Positions 45,889 to 55,140 of a DNA stretch of 64,000 bases are shown piece by piece. The notes below the pieces were generated by a model. The model did no database searches, had not been told where the DNA came from, and was given only the letters and a program-made list of their open reading frames with translations. The stretch lies in assembly GCA_009841045.1 (NCBI GenBank), contig VXMO01000057.1, forward strand, positions 1 through 64,000, read 5' to 3'. Made by a program: the position numbers and the translations under genes. This DNA comes from Dehalococcoidia bacterium (GTDB lineage: Bacteria > Chloroflexota > Dehalococcoidia > UBA6926). How positions within the stretch are numbered: the first letter of the stretch is position 1; every line of letters starts with the position of its first letter.

Positions 45889-47127
45889 ATGAAACCAACC
45901 GTAACTCTCCAGGACATCCACAAGGCGCAAAGCACCATCTTTCACCTAGTGCGCAGGACGCCAGCGATATCCGCGCATTCCCTGAGCGATTTGGCGGGCT
46001 GTGAACTTGTTTTCAAGGCCGAGAACCTGCAGAGAGCAGGCTCCTTCAAGGTCAGAGGCGCTTCAAACAGAATCGCTGCATTGAGCCCGAATCAAAAGGC
46101 CAGGGGCGTCATTACTGCCAGCGCAGGCAATCACGCGCAGGGAGTCGCTCTGGCGGCCGGCACTCAGGGCATACCCTGCACAGTTGTGATGCCAATAGGG
46201 GCATCTCTTCCAAAGGTGGAGGCCACGCGCGGCTATGGCGCGACAGTTGTTCTTGCAGGCGATGACTTCGACCAGTCCAATGCTCATGCGCGGCACATCA
46301 TGCGGGAGAACGATCTGACCTTTATCCATGCATTCGATGACCCGGCCATCATCGCGGGGCAAGGGACGATTGGGCTGGAGATACTCGACCAGGTGGATGA
46401 TCTCGATACGGTTGTCGTGCCGGTAGGCGGCGGAGGACTGATTTCCGGCATCGCTGTGGCGATAAAGGAAACCATGCCCAACGTCAGGGTGATTGGCGTG
46501 CAAGCCGCGGCATCCACGGCTGTTGTCGACTCGTACAAGGTCAACCGCAACTTTGCTGCAAGACAGGAGGCCACCGTCGCCGACGGCATTGCGGTTGGCA
46601 CGCCCGGGGAGATTACCATCCCGCTGGTTAAGCGCTATGTGGATGACATGGTTGTGGTGGAAGAGGAAGAGATCACGCAGGCCATGCTACTCCTCCTGGA
46701 GAGGAGCAAGCTGCTTGTCGAAGGGGCCGGCGCGGTTGGCCTTGCTGCGGTGTTGGGAGAAAAGATCCAGAACGCCGGAAAGAAGGTCGCGGTGGTGCTC
46801 AGCGGGGGCAATGTTGATTCCCATCTCATCGCGCGCGTGGTTGAGCATGGACTGGCGCACGCGGGGCGCTACCTTGTGTTCAAGGTAATGGTGGAGGATC
46901 GTCCAGGCCAGTTGAATCGACTATTGAGCATCGTGTCCGAGAATGAGGTCAACGTGCTGGACATCGGGCATCTCAGGCATGCCCCGACGGTGCATATGGG
47001 CCAAGTCGAGATTCAGCTGACACTTGAGACGAGGAACTCCGCTCACTCTGAGGAAGTACTGGCGAAGTTACGCGCCGCCGGTTACTCCCCTTACGAGAGC
47101 GAGTCCCGCGTCAGCTTCCTCGACTGA
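45889..47127 (+). CDS. Threonine ammonia-lyase (dehydratase) with C-terminal ACT-like domain
   Basis: The enzyme converts threonine to 2-oxobutanoate and ammonia, using PLP. The 412-residue protein starts at ATG 45889; an upstream in-frame start would overlap the lipoprotein promoter. The Schiff-base Lys54 lies in AGSFKVRGA, the glycine loop is GGGGLISGIA, and the C-terminal catalytic block is VVLSGGNVD. The last ~75 residues form an ACT-like domain (VMVEDRPGQLNRLLSIVSEN), as in the TdcB/IlvA short forms. Biosynthetic or catabolic use cannot be told; no isoleucine gene is nearby. Confidence 0.93.
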   Translation: MKPTVTLQDIHKAQSTIFHLVRRTPAISAHSLSDLAGCELVFKAENLQRAGSFKVRGASNRIAALSPNQKARGVITASAGNHAQGVALAAGTQGIPCTVVMPIGASLPKVEATRGYGATVVLAGDDFDQSNAHARHIMRENDLTFIHAFDDPAIIAGQGTIGLEILDQVDDLDTVVVPVGGGGLISGIAVAIKETMPNVRVIGVQAAASTAVVDSYKVNRNFAARQEATVADGIAVGTPGEITIPLVKRYVDDMVVVEEEEITQAMLLLLERSKLLVEGAGAVGLAAVLGEKIQNAGKKVAVVLSGGNVDSHLIARVVEHGLAHAGRYLVFKVMVEDRPGQLNRLLSIVSENEVNVLDIGHLRHAPTVHMGQVEIQLTLETRNSAHSEEVLAKLRAAGYSPYESESRVSFLD

Positions 47128-47196
47128 GCGTTTGAAACCCTTGCCGTATGTTCGGAATCCAGATGTCCAAAGCCTGGCCGTGCTACGCGTCTCTCG

Positions 47197-49743
47197 TTAC
47201 TCCAGAATCGGTTCTCGCGTCACCTCAATCTCTGCGCTACGAAGCCAAACCCCGGCAGGGATATCTGTGGACAAGTAGCGGATTTCAGGGATAATCGTCT
47301 CGCCGACGGCATCCATAAAGCCGATTTCCACGCGTCCGTCATCCAACCGGCGCGATCTAACCCTTCCGATCGGGTTTCCGTCTACTTCAACGTCGCTGCT
47401 GATCTGCCAGACGTCCGGAGGGGCGTCGGGTGAAAGGTGACGCCGGGACGGCAGTATCTGCTCCCCGCCGGAAAGTTCGACACCGTGCTCAATCCGACCT
47501 TCCTCATCCAACATGGCGATGATTCGCAGTCGGTATGGTGGTAGAGCAACCGTCGTGGTTGTCGGCTGCTCGTAGCCGAACAGCTCAAGAATGTCATTGT
47601 TGTCGGCAATTGCCAGACCCTGCAGGAACAGAGTGTTATGCCTATCTGCACCCGCCACCGCGCACAATACCGCGTCCTTCGCAAAACCGTAGGCCGGCAA
47701 CGCTGCGCGCATTTCGGCGTCGAGCCTGAGCATTTCATCAAGGTCCGTCGTTTCCATCTCCTCGAGAACCTCACGCAGCCCGCTCCCGGGATTCCTGCAC
47801 GATGCCTGCCCAGCAAGGTCGTCGAGCAATTCCTGGACACCGGCATCCTGCCAACCCAACTCGGCTGCCCGAGCTTCCTCTACGGCGCGCCCGGCTGCTA
47901 CTGCGGGAGAGATGACCCTTTCGGCGTAGGCGAGATCGGAATAGAGGCTGAATGCGTTCTCGAAGGAGAGCACCTCGCCATTATTGATGGGGTCCCGGAG
48001 CGCGTTCCAGGATGCTGCCAGAGACACATACTCCATTGATGCCGATCTGGACAAGCTGAGCACGACATCTTCGATGTCCGCCGGGTTCAAGGCCTCCTTG
48101 GCCGCTAATACGGCAGGCAAACCGGACGCTGTGATTGCGCCTGTGTACCGGTCTGCAAATTGCTCCAACAGGGCGGTTGATGACGGATTCTCCACCGCGA
48201 TCGATGCGGAGGCTCCCGTGGCTGACAGATCAGTAATTGCCGGACGCTCAAAGATTCCGTCTAGCACTTGTGTGTGGACGCCTGCTGCGTAGATTGCTTT
48301 CGCGCGCAGCGATGCGTCCACAGCTTCATCGGGGTCAACAACGGAGCTAACCGTGGTGGTAACCATCCCGTCCGAGTCGGCCTCGGCTTCGACTTGATAG
48401 TCGGTTCCTTGCACGCTCACCGTGACCGCATCAAACGTTGTGCCGCTCAGCACCATCAGGTTGTGCCACTGACCATGGAATCCTCGTTCGTTCTCGTCCT
48501 CGTCGTCGGTGACGACCCCGACGAAGATCCATGAGGGACCGGGACTGCGGAGAGTCGCCTCAAACGGCGCGATCTCTCCCAGTTCGACGCTTGTCTCGCT
48601 CGCAGTCTGCGCGCCCGTATGGTAGGAAACGCCGGATGCCCAGCTGCCTTCTGACGTGTCTATCCGACCAGTGATATCAAACAATGGCCGCGGCCCCACC
48701 ACGTAGACCCGCACGTTTCCATTGATATCCGCGAGGTCGCCGCCCCCCAGGTTGCCCACGCGATAGTGAATGTCAAATGGTTGCCCAGCGACCACCTGAT
48801 TCGGCGTATGCACATCCTCGACTTTTAGCAGGAAGCTGGCCTGGTTCGCCTCCTCATCCACGCGGTGTACCACAAGCGTGAAGTCTGCCATCAAGGGTTG
48901 ATAATCACGTTCCAGGTAGGTAGTTGCTTCCAACAGGTAGGTTCCCGGCGCGAGGTAGCGGTTGATGCGGGCATTGCGCGACTCTCCTCCGTCGTCGTTC
49001 GCGGCGATCAAGCCGTCGGTAGTAGATACGAGCGATAGCACAGAGTCGCCATTCTCAGACATCAGGTCCACGCGTACGTGGGCGGCCTGATCCAGATTGA
49101 ACAGGTAACTGTGGGCCGGGTGTTCCACAACGAAGCGCGAGCCGCATGTGTCAAGCGACCAGGATCCTGATGCTGTTAAATCAACACCGGTACGCAGGGT
49201 ACCCAGGTGAACGGGATTACAACCCGCGGCACGGCTGATGGAAAGGGTGAAGTCGGCCGGACCGCGGCTGCGCCCGCCCACCGTGGTTGCCTCTACGACG
49301 TAGATGCCCGGCGTCAGGTCACGCTCGATTCTCGCGTCCAGGCCGGCGCCACCGTCATCATTGTCGGTGAGTCGGCGTCCATCTTCAGTCATCAAATAGA
49401 GGAACGAGTCCCCATCTGTGGAACCCAGATCGATCCTGATGCGCCCGCCCTCGACTACTTCAAAGCGATAGGTATGGGCATCACTGCCGGTCCGAAAGCG
49501 AGAATCGCAGTTATTGGTAGTCCAGCGCCCGGCGCCTGTCAACTCGCTATCCGCGTTGACGCCCAGTGTGCCGAGGTCAATTGCCTCACAAGCCGGTTGT
49601 CCCTGTGCCCATGCAGAGCCGCTCCAACCCAGGACCAGTAAGGTAACTGCGAGCGTAGCGAGAGCACCCGCTATTGCCAGTATTCGTATTCTAAAACCGG
49701 CCGACGGCAAGGTGAGGGCCTGAACGTACTTGTGATGTTTCAC
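47197..49743 (-). CDS. Large exported protein with PPC domains
   Basis: An 848-residue secreted protein. The signal peptide is MKHHKYVQALTLPSAGFRIR with a hydrophobic core and AWAQ cleavage site. Two bacterial pre-peptidase C-terminal (PPC) units follow at about 60-165 and 170-290, each with FTLSISR/FTLVVHR-type ends and a Cys pair. A CARDB-like beta domain (about 300-425: VVAGQPFDIHYRVGNLGGGD) comes next. The remaining half has no recognised domain and no protease motif. The GTG start has AGGAGG 11 nt upstream. PPC domains usually accompany exported hydrolases; here the substrate is unknown. Confidence 0.75.
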   Translation of the reverse strand: MKHHKYVQALTLPSAGFRIRILAIAGALATLAVTLLVLGWSGSAWAQGQPACEAIDLGTLGVNADSELTGAGRWTTNNCDSRFRTGSDAHTYRFEVVEGGRIRIDLGSTDGDSFLYLMTEDGRRLTDNDDGGAGLDARIERDLTPGIYVVEATTVGGRSRGPADFTLSISRAAGCNPVHLGTLRTGVDLTASGSWSLDTCGSRFVVEHPAHSYLFNLDQAAHVRVDLMSENGDSVLSLVSTTDGLIAANDDGGESRNARINRYLAPGTYLLEATTYLERDYQPLMADFTLVVHRVDEEANQASFLLKVEDVHTPNQVVAGQPFDIHYRVGNLGGGDLADINGNVRVYVVGPRPLFDITGRIDTSEGSWASGVSYHTGAQTASETSVELGEIAPFEATLRSPGPSWIFVGVVTDDEDENERGFHGQWHNLMVLSGTTFDAVTVSVQGTDYQVEAEADSDGMVTTTVSSVVDPDEAVDASLRAKAIYAAGVHTQVLDGIFERPAITDLSATGASASIAVENPSSTALLEQFADRYTGAITASGLPAVLAAKEALNPADIEDVVLSLSRSASMEYVSLAASWNALRDPINNGEVLSFENAFSLYSDLAYAERVISPAVAAGRAVEEARAAELGWQDAGVQELLDDLAGQASCRNPGSGLREVLEEMETTDLDEMLRLDAEMRAALPAYGFAKDAVLCAVAGADRHNTLFLQGLAIADNNDILELFGYEQPTTTTVALPPYRLRIIAMLDEEGRIEHGVELSGGEQILPSRRHLSPDAPPDVWQISSDVEVDGNPIGRVRSRRLDDGRVEIGFMDAVGETIIPEIRYLSTDIPAGVWLRSAEIEVTREPILE

Positions 49744-49776
49744 GGGAACGATATCCTCCTGCTATCTGGGACCTGT

Positions 49777-51171
49777 CTAAATGCGTAGTTCCAACCTGGG
49801 TTTCAGCAAGCGGTCGGGCACTTCGTTTTCACGCATGAACTCAACGAGCAGTCGATGAATCTCCCGCGCCTCGTCCACGTGCCTGTCTATCATGTTGTGC
49901 AGTTGTTTGGGATCGGATGCCAGGTTGTAAAGGCGGGACACTCCCGGCTCAGGGCTGTAGAGCAGGCTCCACTGTCCCGCGGTGACGGTCGTGACCGGTG
50001 GGTCCTGAAGGTCGCGCAAGAAATTGTCCACGGATTGGACGGCATCGCCCGGATTGGCGAAAGGGATGCTGCTAATCACAAAGTCGCGGCCTGATTGCGT
50101 GGCGTCGCTCATGGCAGGCGCAAGTGAGCGGCCTTGAACGAAGTCGGGGATGTCCATGCCCAATAAATCCAGCACCGTAGGCATGACGTCGATGGCGGAA
50201 CTCAAGCCGCCGTACGCGGCAGGAGATATGCCGGGGACACGCATCAGGAGCGGCAAGTGGACGATCTCTTCATATAGCGGGGAGTAGGCCCATTGCGAAC
50301 CCGGTTCGTCATATGGCCGAAGCGTGCCGTCCGGGTATTTATCAGAGCTCATCTTGCCGAAGAGGCCACCATGCTCTCCGAAGTAGAAGCCATGGTCCGA
50401 GGTGAAGATGACTACCGTTTTTTCGGCAAGGCCCATGTTCTCGACAGCCTTCAGGAGGTAGCCCACCCACGTGTCGACCATCGTGATCTCACCGCAGTAG
50501 GCGGCGTGTCCCTTGCGCAGCTGCGCCTCGGTGTAGCCGGGCACATCATGCCAGTTGCCATAGACCGGGAGCACCAGCTCGCCGTCGTGGTCAGGCATGT
50601 AGAGCTCCGTGTAGTAGGACGGGGCGTCCCAGGGCTCGTGCGGATCCCATGTGTCCACGTAGAGGAAGAAATCTTCCTTGTAGTGTTTCTCCAGCCATTG
50701 CATGGCGGTCATGAATGTCTTCGGCGCGTTCCTGTCCGATTCAGAGCGCCATCTATCCCTGATGTCCAGGGCCTCATTGTGGTAGCCGGGCTCCGGAATC
50801 AGCGACCAGAGGGTGTCCTGTCCGGTGTTCATGAAGAACGTCTGAAAGCCACGATCGTAGTTCATCCCGTCCCGAAGGTAGTAGGGCGTGTCCACAGACG
50901 CGGCGGTGTGGAGGCCGTTCCGGGCCAGTATTTCTGCCAGAGTGGTTACGCCCCTGGGTAGTGGTTCCCAGCCCATAAAGGACATGGTCCATCGGCCTGT
51001 CTGGTGGTCTGCCCGCGTCGGCATGGTGGGGAAACCGGCGGCGTAGTGAGCGTCGAACTTGACGGACTCGGCGGCCAATGCGTCCAGGGCCGGTGTGCGT
51101 ATGTGGGGATTTCCGTATGCGCCAATGTGATCTCTGCGGAAACTATCCGAAACGATCCAGATGACGTTCAT
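49777..51171 (-). CDS. Sulfatase-like hydrolase (alkaline phosphatase superfamily) with Thr at the nucleophile position
   Basis: A 464-residue member of the sulfatase/alkaline phosphatase superfamily. Metal-binding Asp9 lies in IWIVSDSFRRD, and the distal metal site is TSDHGFYFGEHG (about 264-275). At the place of the CxPxR sulfatase motif it reads T49-M-P-T-R, so formylglycine cannot form; Thr is the nucleophile in several phosphodiester or phosphonate hydrolases of this superfamily. The ATG at 51169-51171 is preferred over upstream starts that would lack homology. There is no signal peptide. True sulfatase activity is doubtful; substrate unknown. Confidence 0.8.
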   Translation of the reverse strand: MNVIWIVSDSFRRDHIGAYGNPHIRTPALDALAAESVKFDAHYAAGFPTMPTRADHQTGRWTMSFMGWEPLPRGVTTLAEILARNGLHTAASVDTPYYLRDGMNYDRGFQTFFMNTGQDTLWSLIPEPGYHNEALDIRDRWRSESDRNAPKTFMTAMQWLEKHYKEDFFLYVDTWDPHEPWDAPSYYTELYMPDHDGELVLPVYGNWHDVPGYTEAQLRKGHAAYCGEITMVDTWVGYLLKAVENMGLAEKTVVIFTSDHGFYFGEHGGLFGKMSSDKYPDGTLRPYDEPGSQWAYSPLYEEIVHLPLLMRVPGISPAAYGGLSSAIDVMPTVLDLLGMDIPDFVQGRSLAPAMSDATQSGRDFVISSIPFANPGDAVQSVDNFLRDLQDPPVTTVTAGQWSLLYSPEPGVSRLYNLASDPKQLHNMIDRHVDEAREIHRLLVEFMRENEVPDRLLKPRLELRI

Positions 51172-51269
51172 TAAGGCCCTCCACGCAATGCTCCCGCTGA
51201 GCGAATGTATCACACGGAGAGGGACTCCAGAGGGCGTTGGATTGGCTGAAGATGACGATGCTCGGGATC

Positions 51270-54200
51270 CTAGCGCCGCCTTCTCCATACGAGAATACCG
51301 ATAGCCGCCGCGAGAATGCCGATGACTGCAATTGCTAGCCCTTGACCAAACCCGATTCCGCTAGCGGATTCAGCAGTCGGCGTCCCCGCTGGCTCGGTTG
51401 AAGCATCGGGAGTCGATGTCGGATTCTCTTCGGTTGCTGAAACTGGCGTCTCCGCGGGTGTCGGAGTAGGGCTCGGCATTGGGGTAGGCGTCACCGTTGG
51501 GGTGGCCGTATTGGTAGGTATGGGTGTGGGCGATGGCGTTGGTGTCTCAGTCGGAGTTGCTGTTGGTATCGGCGTGGGTGTTGGCAAGGCGATGCCGCAG
51601 GCGCTGGCATCGTCGGCCAGGACAAAAGCCGGCGACCAATTGGAAATGGGTGTGCCGTCAACTCCCCCTTCGAGAATCCTGACCGTGAGCATTACTCTAT
51701 CGGTATCTAAGTGCGACCAGAGCCCTTGCCAAAGGTCTCGCTGATTGAGTCGAATACTCGAATCGTCATTGCGCAAGAATTCTGACCGAAGATCAAGAAA
51801 CTCTCTGTGGCGTGACCCTACTTTGCGAAACTCCAACGTGAGGCCACGGATGTCCTCCAGTCCCTCCAATTCAAGCTCCAGCGTTCTCTCGTAATCTCTC
51901 AATGACTCCCGGAAAAGGCAGTAGGGCGGTTCAGGATGAATCGATCGAATCGAGACAGGGTACGAGGGGAGAGGCGCATCGGAAATATCGGGTTGCTGCA
52001 CCTCAGCCGCGGGCGTGTTGCCAAATGGATTTTTGTAAACCAGCACCCTGCCTCGATTGATATCGCCAACATAGAGGTTATCGTTTTCGTCGAATGTTGC
52101 CGTATAGGGCATCGAGGCAAAATCGTAGAGGAAGGACGAGGGGAGTGTGTCGGGGCCAAGGGGGTCGTCGTAAACGCCGACGAATCTGGGGCCCGCATAG
52201 GCATTGTATCCGACGACCATCCTGTTGGTGCTATCGAAAGCAGTCTCCCACGTTGCCGCGGCAAGGTACCCTCTTGCCCGACCGTCGTATCTGCCAAAGA
52301 TTTCATGGGGCTCCCAGGGGTCTGCCCAAAGGCTTGTCAGGCCCTCCACCGCGCGACTGAAAACCTTGGTGGCCGATGGGCTAAAGATGGGCTGTACGTT
52401 GTCTGTTGGCAAGGATTCCCTGGAAAAAATCAGTAGCCGTCTATTGCCCTCTACCTCCAAAGCGTGATCTGACACATACAAGTTTCCCTCGTTGTCGATT
52501 GAAAGGGCGCCAGGGAAACAGAGGACATCCAGATTGCGGCGATTCTCTCTGTCAGGATTTCGGGCGGCCGGGAATCTGCCCCTGTTGCACTCAGTCGTTT
52601 CCGCGTCCGTCTGCCCCAGCACGATGTCCACTACCGGATCAGTCAAGGGATTGCGTATACGGACAACCCTGTGGTTGTCCGTATCGCTCAACCACAGGAA
52701 TTCGCCCTTTCCAACAGGCGCAATACCATCAATGCTGTGCCCCAGTGACAAACGCTCCTCAGTTCCGAGAACCGGAAATATGGCTTGATCCTTCCAGACC
52801 GTGTGGAGTGGAACTGCGTATTCCGACAAGGGAAGTTTGTATACGTCAATGAAATGAATCCCTTCAAAGGCCAACACCCACAATCTGCCCGCATCGTCCG
52901 TTTTGATCCTGCCGCAGCAATAGTGCCATTCCCCCACTGCCGATTCGTCCCCGACGACCCCGTCCGCAGGCTGACCATTCGTCAGACTGTCCAAGCCGTT
53001 CCAGAACATCAACCTCCTGATGTCAGACACGATTAACTGGTCACCCCACGTCGCCACGCCTCTCGCGGAATGTATTCCCTTGTTGTCTCTCAAATTGTCT
53101 TCGAATGGCGGGTAGAAGAGCCGTCTATCCGGGTCGACCCCTTGTGTTGTCAGGGGCCGCTCAGGGGCTGTCGGGAAGCGGAAAACATCTGCTGCATTGT
53201 GATAAACCGGAACAAGAACATTGCCGTGACCGTCGATCCCGATGCTCCCGCCGATTGGGCAGAGGCGAGTCCCACCGGGAACCCCCGCGAGCGGATGGCC
53301 GCACACGCCGTCCGGCTCATAGGAACTCTTGCCCAATACTTTGAGTACCGATGTTCCTGTTTTGTCCCACAATTCCACCATGTAATTCCTGGCGTCTACA
53401 ATCCATATCCCCCGATCCAAAGGGTCGATTTCAATTGAGGTCGGGTGGTGAAGCTGGGAACCAAACGTCATGTCGGCAGCGGCACCTGACTCAAATGGAG
53501 GCTCGAAGACGAGGACCCTGCTGTTGGCGGCATCCGCTACATATAACCGGCCGTTCGGGTCGAATCTGACTGCCGATGGGGCATGGAATTGCCTGATAGA
53601 CCGTCCGGGTGCGCCTGTACGGAAACCGGATTGCCCCAAGACGAGGTCTGCGCGTTGTGCGATTTCCCCCGTAGCTGAATTCACAGGGAATCGCAGAACC
53701 CTGTTATTGCCAACGTCGGCGACCCACATGTTCCCTTCCGCATCAATCTCAACACCTGCTCCATAATGATTCAGTGCAAGGCGAACTGAGTCAGACTGGA
53801 AGCAGAGGGATTCCGCTGTAGGCCGATCCAATCTGCCTCTGTTGCACACCATGCCTGAGAAGTCGGCCTGTCCCCAGACCTGGTCAGCGACCGAGTCTGT
53901 TTCGAAGGGATTCTCGTATTTCAGAATCCTGTGGTTGAAGAAATCGGGCAGGAACAAGCTACTGTCACTATCCACTGCCATCGTTACAAAGGAATAAGCC
54001 TCCCACGGACTTAGAGAGTGGTCTGGGTTGCCACACAGGGTTTTGGCAGTTGGTGAGGCTCGCATTGGGAAGTTCTGCACGCCATCGTCGCCATTGCATG
54101 CCGAGTGGTCATATCCGGACGGCTGGCCGATGATGATATCGGCGGAGCAGGCCCCGTCAATTTCATTGCACTTCCCCAGGTCAATTCCAAGAACGCGACT

Positions 54201-54872
54201 GTTGCCGGAATCCCAAACATACGCCCTGCCAGGTTCAACCGATCGGTCAACTAACACCCCGGTCGGGTTATAGACCTTGAAAGGAACGACGCTCTTGGGA
54301 GCTATCTGTGAGAAGTCCGGCTTTCCGATAATGACGTCTGCCCACAGGTCTCCCTCGAGGCCCCGTATCGGGGACGTGGGTGGGAATCTCGCGTCGGTTC
54401 CGCAATCCCTTCGATCTTGGGCAAAGATGAACTCCTCCGACCACGCCGAGACTAACTCTTCAGATTCATCTGAGATGACACGGACCTGGAGTCTCAGTTG
54501 CCCATCAGAATCAAATCTCAGGTCGACTCGCGACATGTCGATGGAGATCCGTCGCGGATCCTGCCAATTGATCTGCCGGCTGAACAACTCGGTCCGGGAT
54601 CGGGAGCGCTCATCACGGAACTGAAGCCTGCCGTCGCTGCCGAACGCCGTAAGGTCTTGCCCTGTGATGGTCAGAAGCCGGTCGGTGTCCTCTGTCGAAC
54701 GTTGAAGAACGCAATAGGGAGGAGCAGGATCGACTGTAGCTATCGTCGGCACAGAAGTCTGGCCGTAGGTCGTTCCCACCATGAAGAACCCTAGCGCCGC
54801 CGCTGCCAGCGCCGTAACGATCGCGATCCAGGCTAATGGGACCCGCCCCAGGGAGAAGCTCTTATCGACCAT
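51270..54872 (-). CDS. Large surface-anchored NHL-repeat protein
   Basis: A roughly 1,200-residue exported protein. The N-terminus is a signal peptide (VPLAWIAIVTALAAAALGFF then TTYGQ). The central part holds many NHL/beta-propeller units of the form GNMWVADVGNNRVLRFP, GRLYVADAANSRVLVFEP, GNLYVSDHALEVEGNRRLLI. Matching N- and C-terminal domains carry DPAPPYCVLQRS and EPPYCLFRES. It ends with a Pro-Thr-rich stalk (about 1070-1155), a membrane helix (GLAIAVIGILAAAIGILVW) and RRRR, an anchored cell-surface layout. Start is ATG 54872; a GTG 6 nt upstream is also possible. Binding partner unknown. Confidence 0.85.
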   Translation of the reverse strand: MVDKSFSLGRVPLAWIAIVTALAAAALGFFMVGTTYGQTSVPTIATVDPAPPYCVLQRSTEDTDRLLTITGQDLTAFGSDGRLQFRDERSRSRTELFSRQINWQDPRRISIDMSRVDLRFDSDGQLRLQVRVISDESEELVSAWSEEFIFAQDRRDCGTDARFPPTSPIRGLEGDLWADVIIGKPDFSQIAPKSVVPFKVYNPTGVLVDRSVEPGRAYVWDSGNSRVLGIDLGKCNEIDGACSADIIIGQPSGYDHSACNGDDGVQNFPMRASPTAKTLCGNPDHSLSPWEAYSFVTMAVDSDSSLFLPDFFNHRILKYENPFETDSVADQVWGQADFSGMVCNRGRLDRPTAESLCFQSDSVRLALNHYGAGVEIDAEGNMWVADVGNNRVLRFPVNSATGEIAQRADLVLGQSGFRTGAPGRSIRQFHAPSAVRFDPNGRLYVADAANSRVLVFEPPFESGAAADMTFGSQLHHPTSIEIDPLDRGIWIVDARNYMVELWDKTGTSVLKVLGKSSYEPDGVCGHPLAGVPGGTRLCPIGGSIGIDGHGNVLVPVYHNAADVFRFPTAPERPLTTQGVDPDRRLFYPPFEDNLRDNKGIHSARGVATWGDQLIVSDIRRLMFWNGLDSLTNGQPADGVVGDESAVGEWHYCCGRIKTDDAGRLWVLAFEGIHFIDVYKLPLSEYAVPLHTVWKDQAIFPVLGTEERLSLGHSIDGIAPVGKGEFLWLSDTDNHRVVRIRNPLTDPVVDIVLGQTDAETTECNRGRFPAARNPDRENRRNLDVLCFPGALSIDNEGNLYVSDHALEVEGNRRLLIFSRESLPTDNVQPIFSPSATKVFSRAVEGLTSLWADPWEPHEIFGRYDGRARGYLAAATWETAFDSTNRMVVGYNAYAGPRFVGVYDDPLGPDTLPSSFLYDFASMPYTATFDENDNLYVGDINRGRVLVYKNPFGNTPAAEVQQPDISDAPLPSYPVSIRSIHPEPPYCLFRESLRDYERTLELELEGLEDIRGLTLEFRKVGSRHREFLDLRSEFLRNDDSSIRLNQRDLWQGLWSHLDTDRVMLTVRILEGGVDGTPISNWSPAFVLADDASACGIALPTPTPIPTATPTETPTPSPTPIPTNTATPTVTPTPMPSPTPTPAETPVSATEENPTSTPDASTEPAGTPTAESASGIGFGQGLAIAVIGILAAAIGILVWRRRR

Positions 54873-54999
54873 TATCACTGCAATCGCACTAAGGGATTAT
54901 TGAGTGTCCGACTTCAGCACATTATAGAAGTTTCCTGTTGCAAGGGCCGGCTGGCGAAATCGAGTTGGAGTCCGCTTTTCGCAATACAGACAGGTCAAG

Positions 55000-55072
55000 T
55001 ACCCCTGGGCGGACTCGAACCGCCGACACTCGGTTTAGGAAACCGATGCTCTATCCTCTGAGCTACAGGGGC
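55000..55072 (-). tRNA. tRNA-Arg (anticodon CCT)
   Basis: On the minus strand the cloverleaf reads GCCCCTG acceptor, GCTC...GAGC D-arm, anticodon stem TCGGT/ACCGA with loop TTCCTAA (anticodon CCT, AGG codons), T-loop TTCGAGT, and CAGGGGT acceptor 3' strand with discriminator A. The CCA end is not encoded, in contrast to the tRNA-Ala at 14149. Confidence 0.97.
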
Positions 55073-55140
55073 ATGTGATTAGTCTACGCGGAGGCTGCGC
55101 CTGCAGGCGCAGCCCAAGTCGCGGTTCTATCCGGAGGGGT

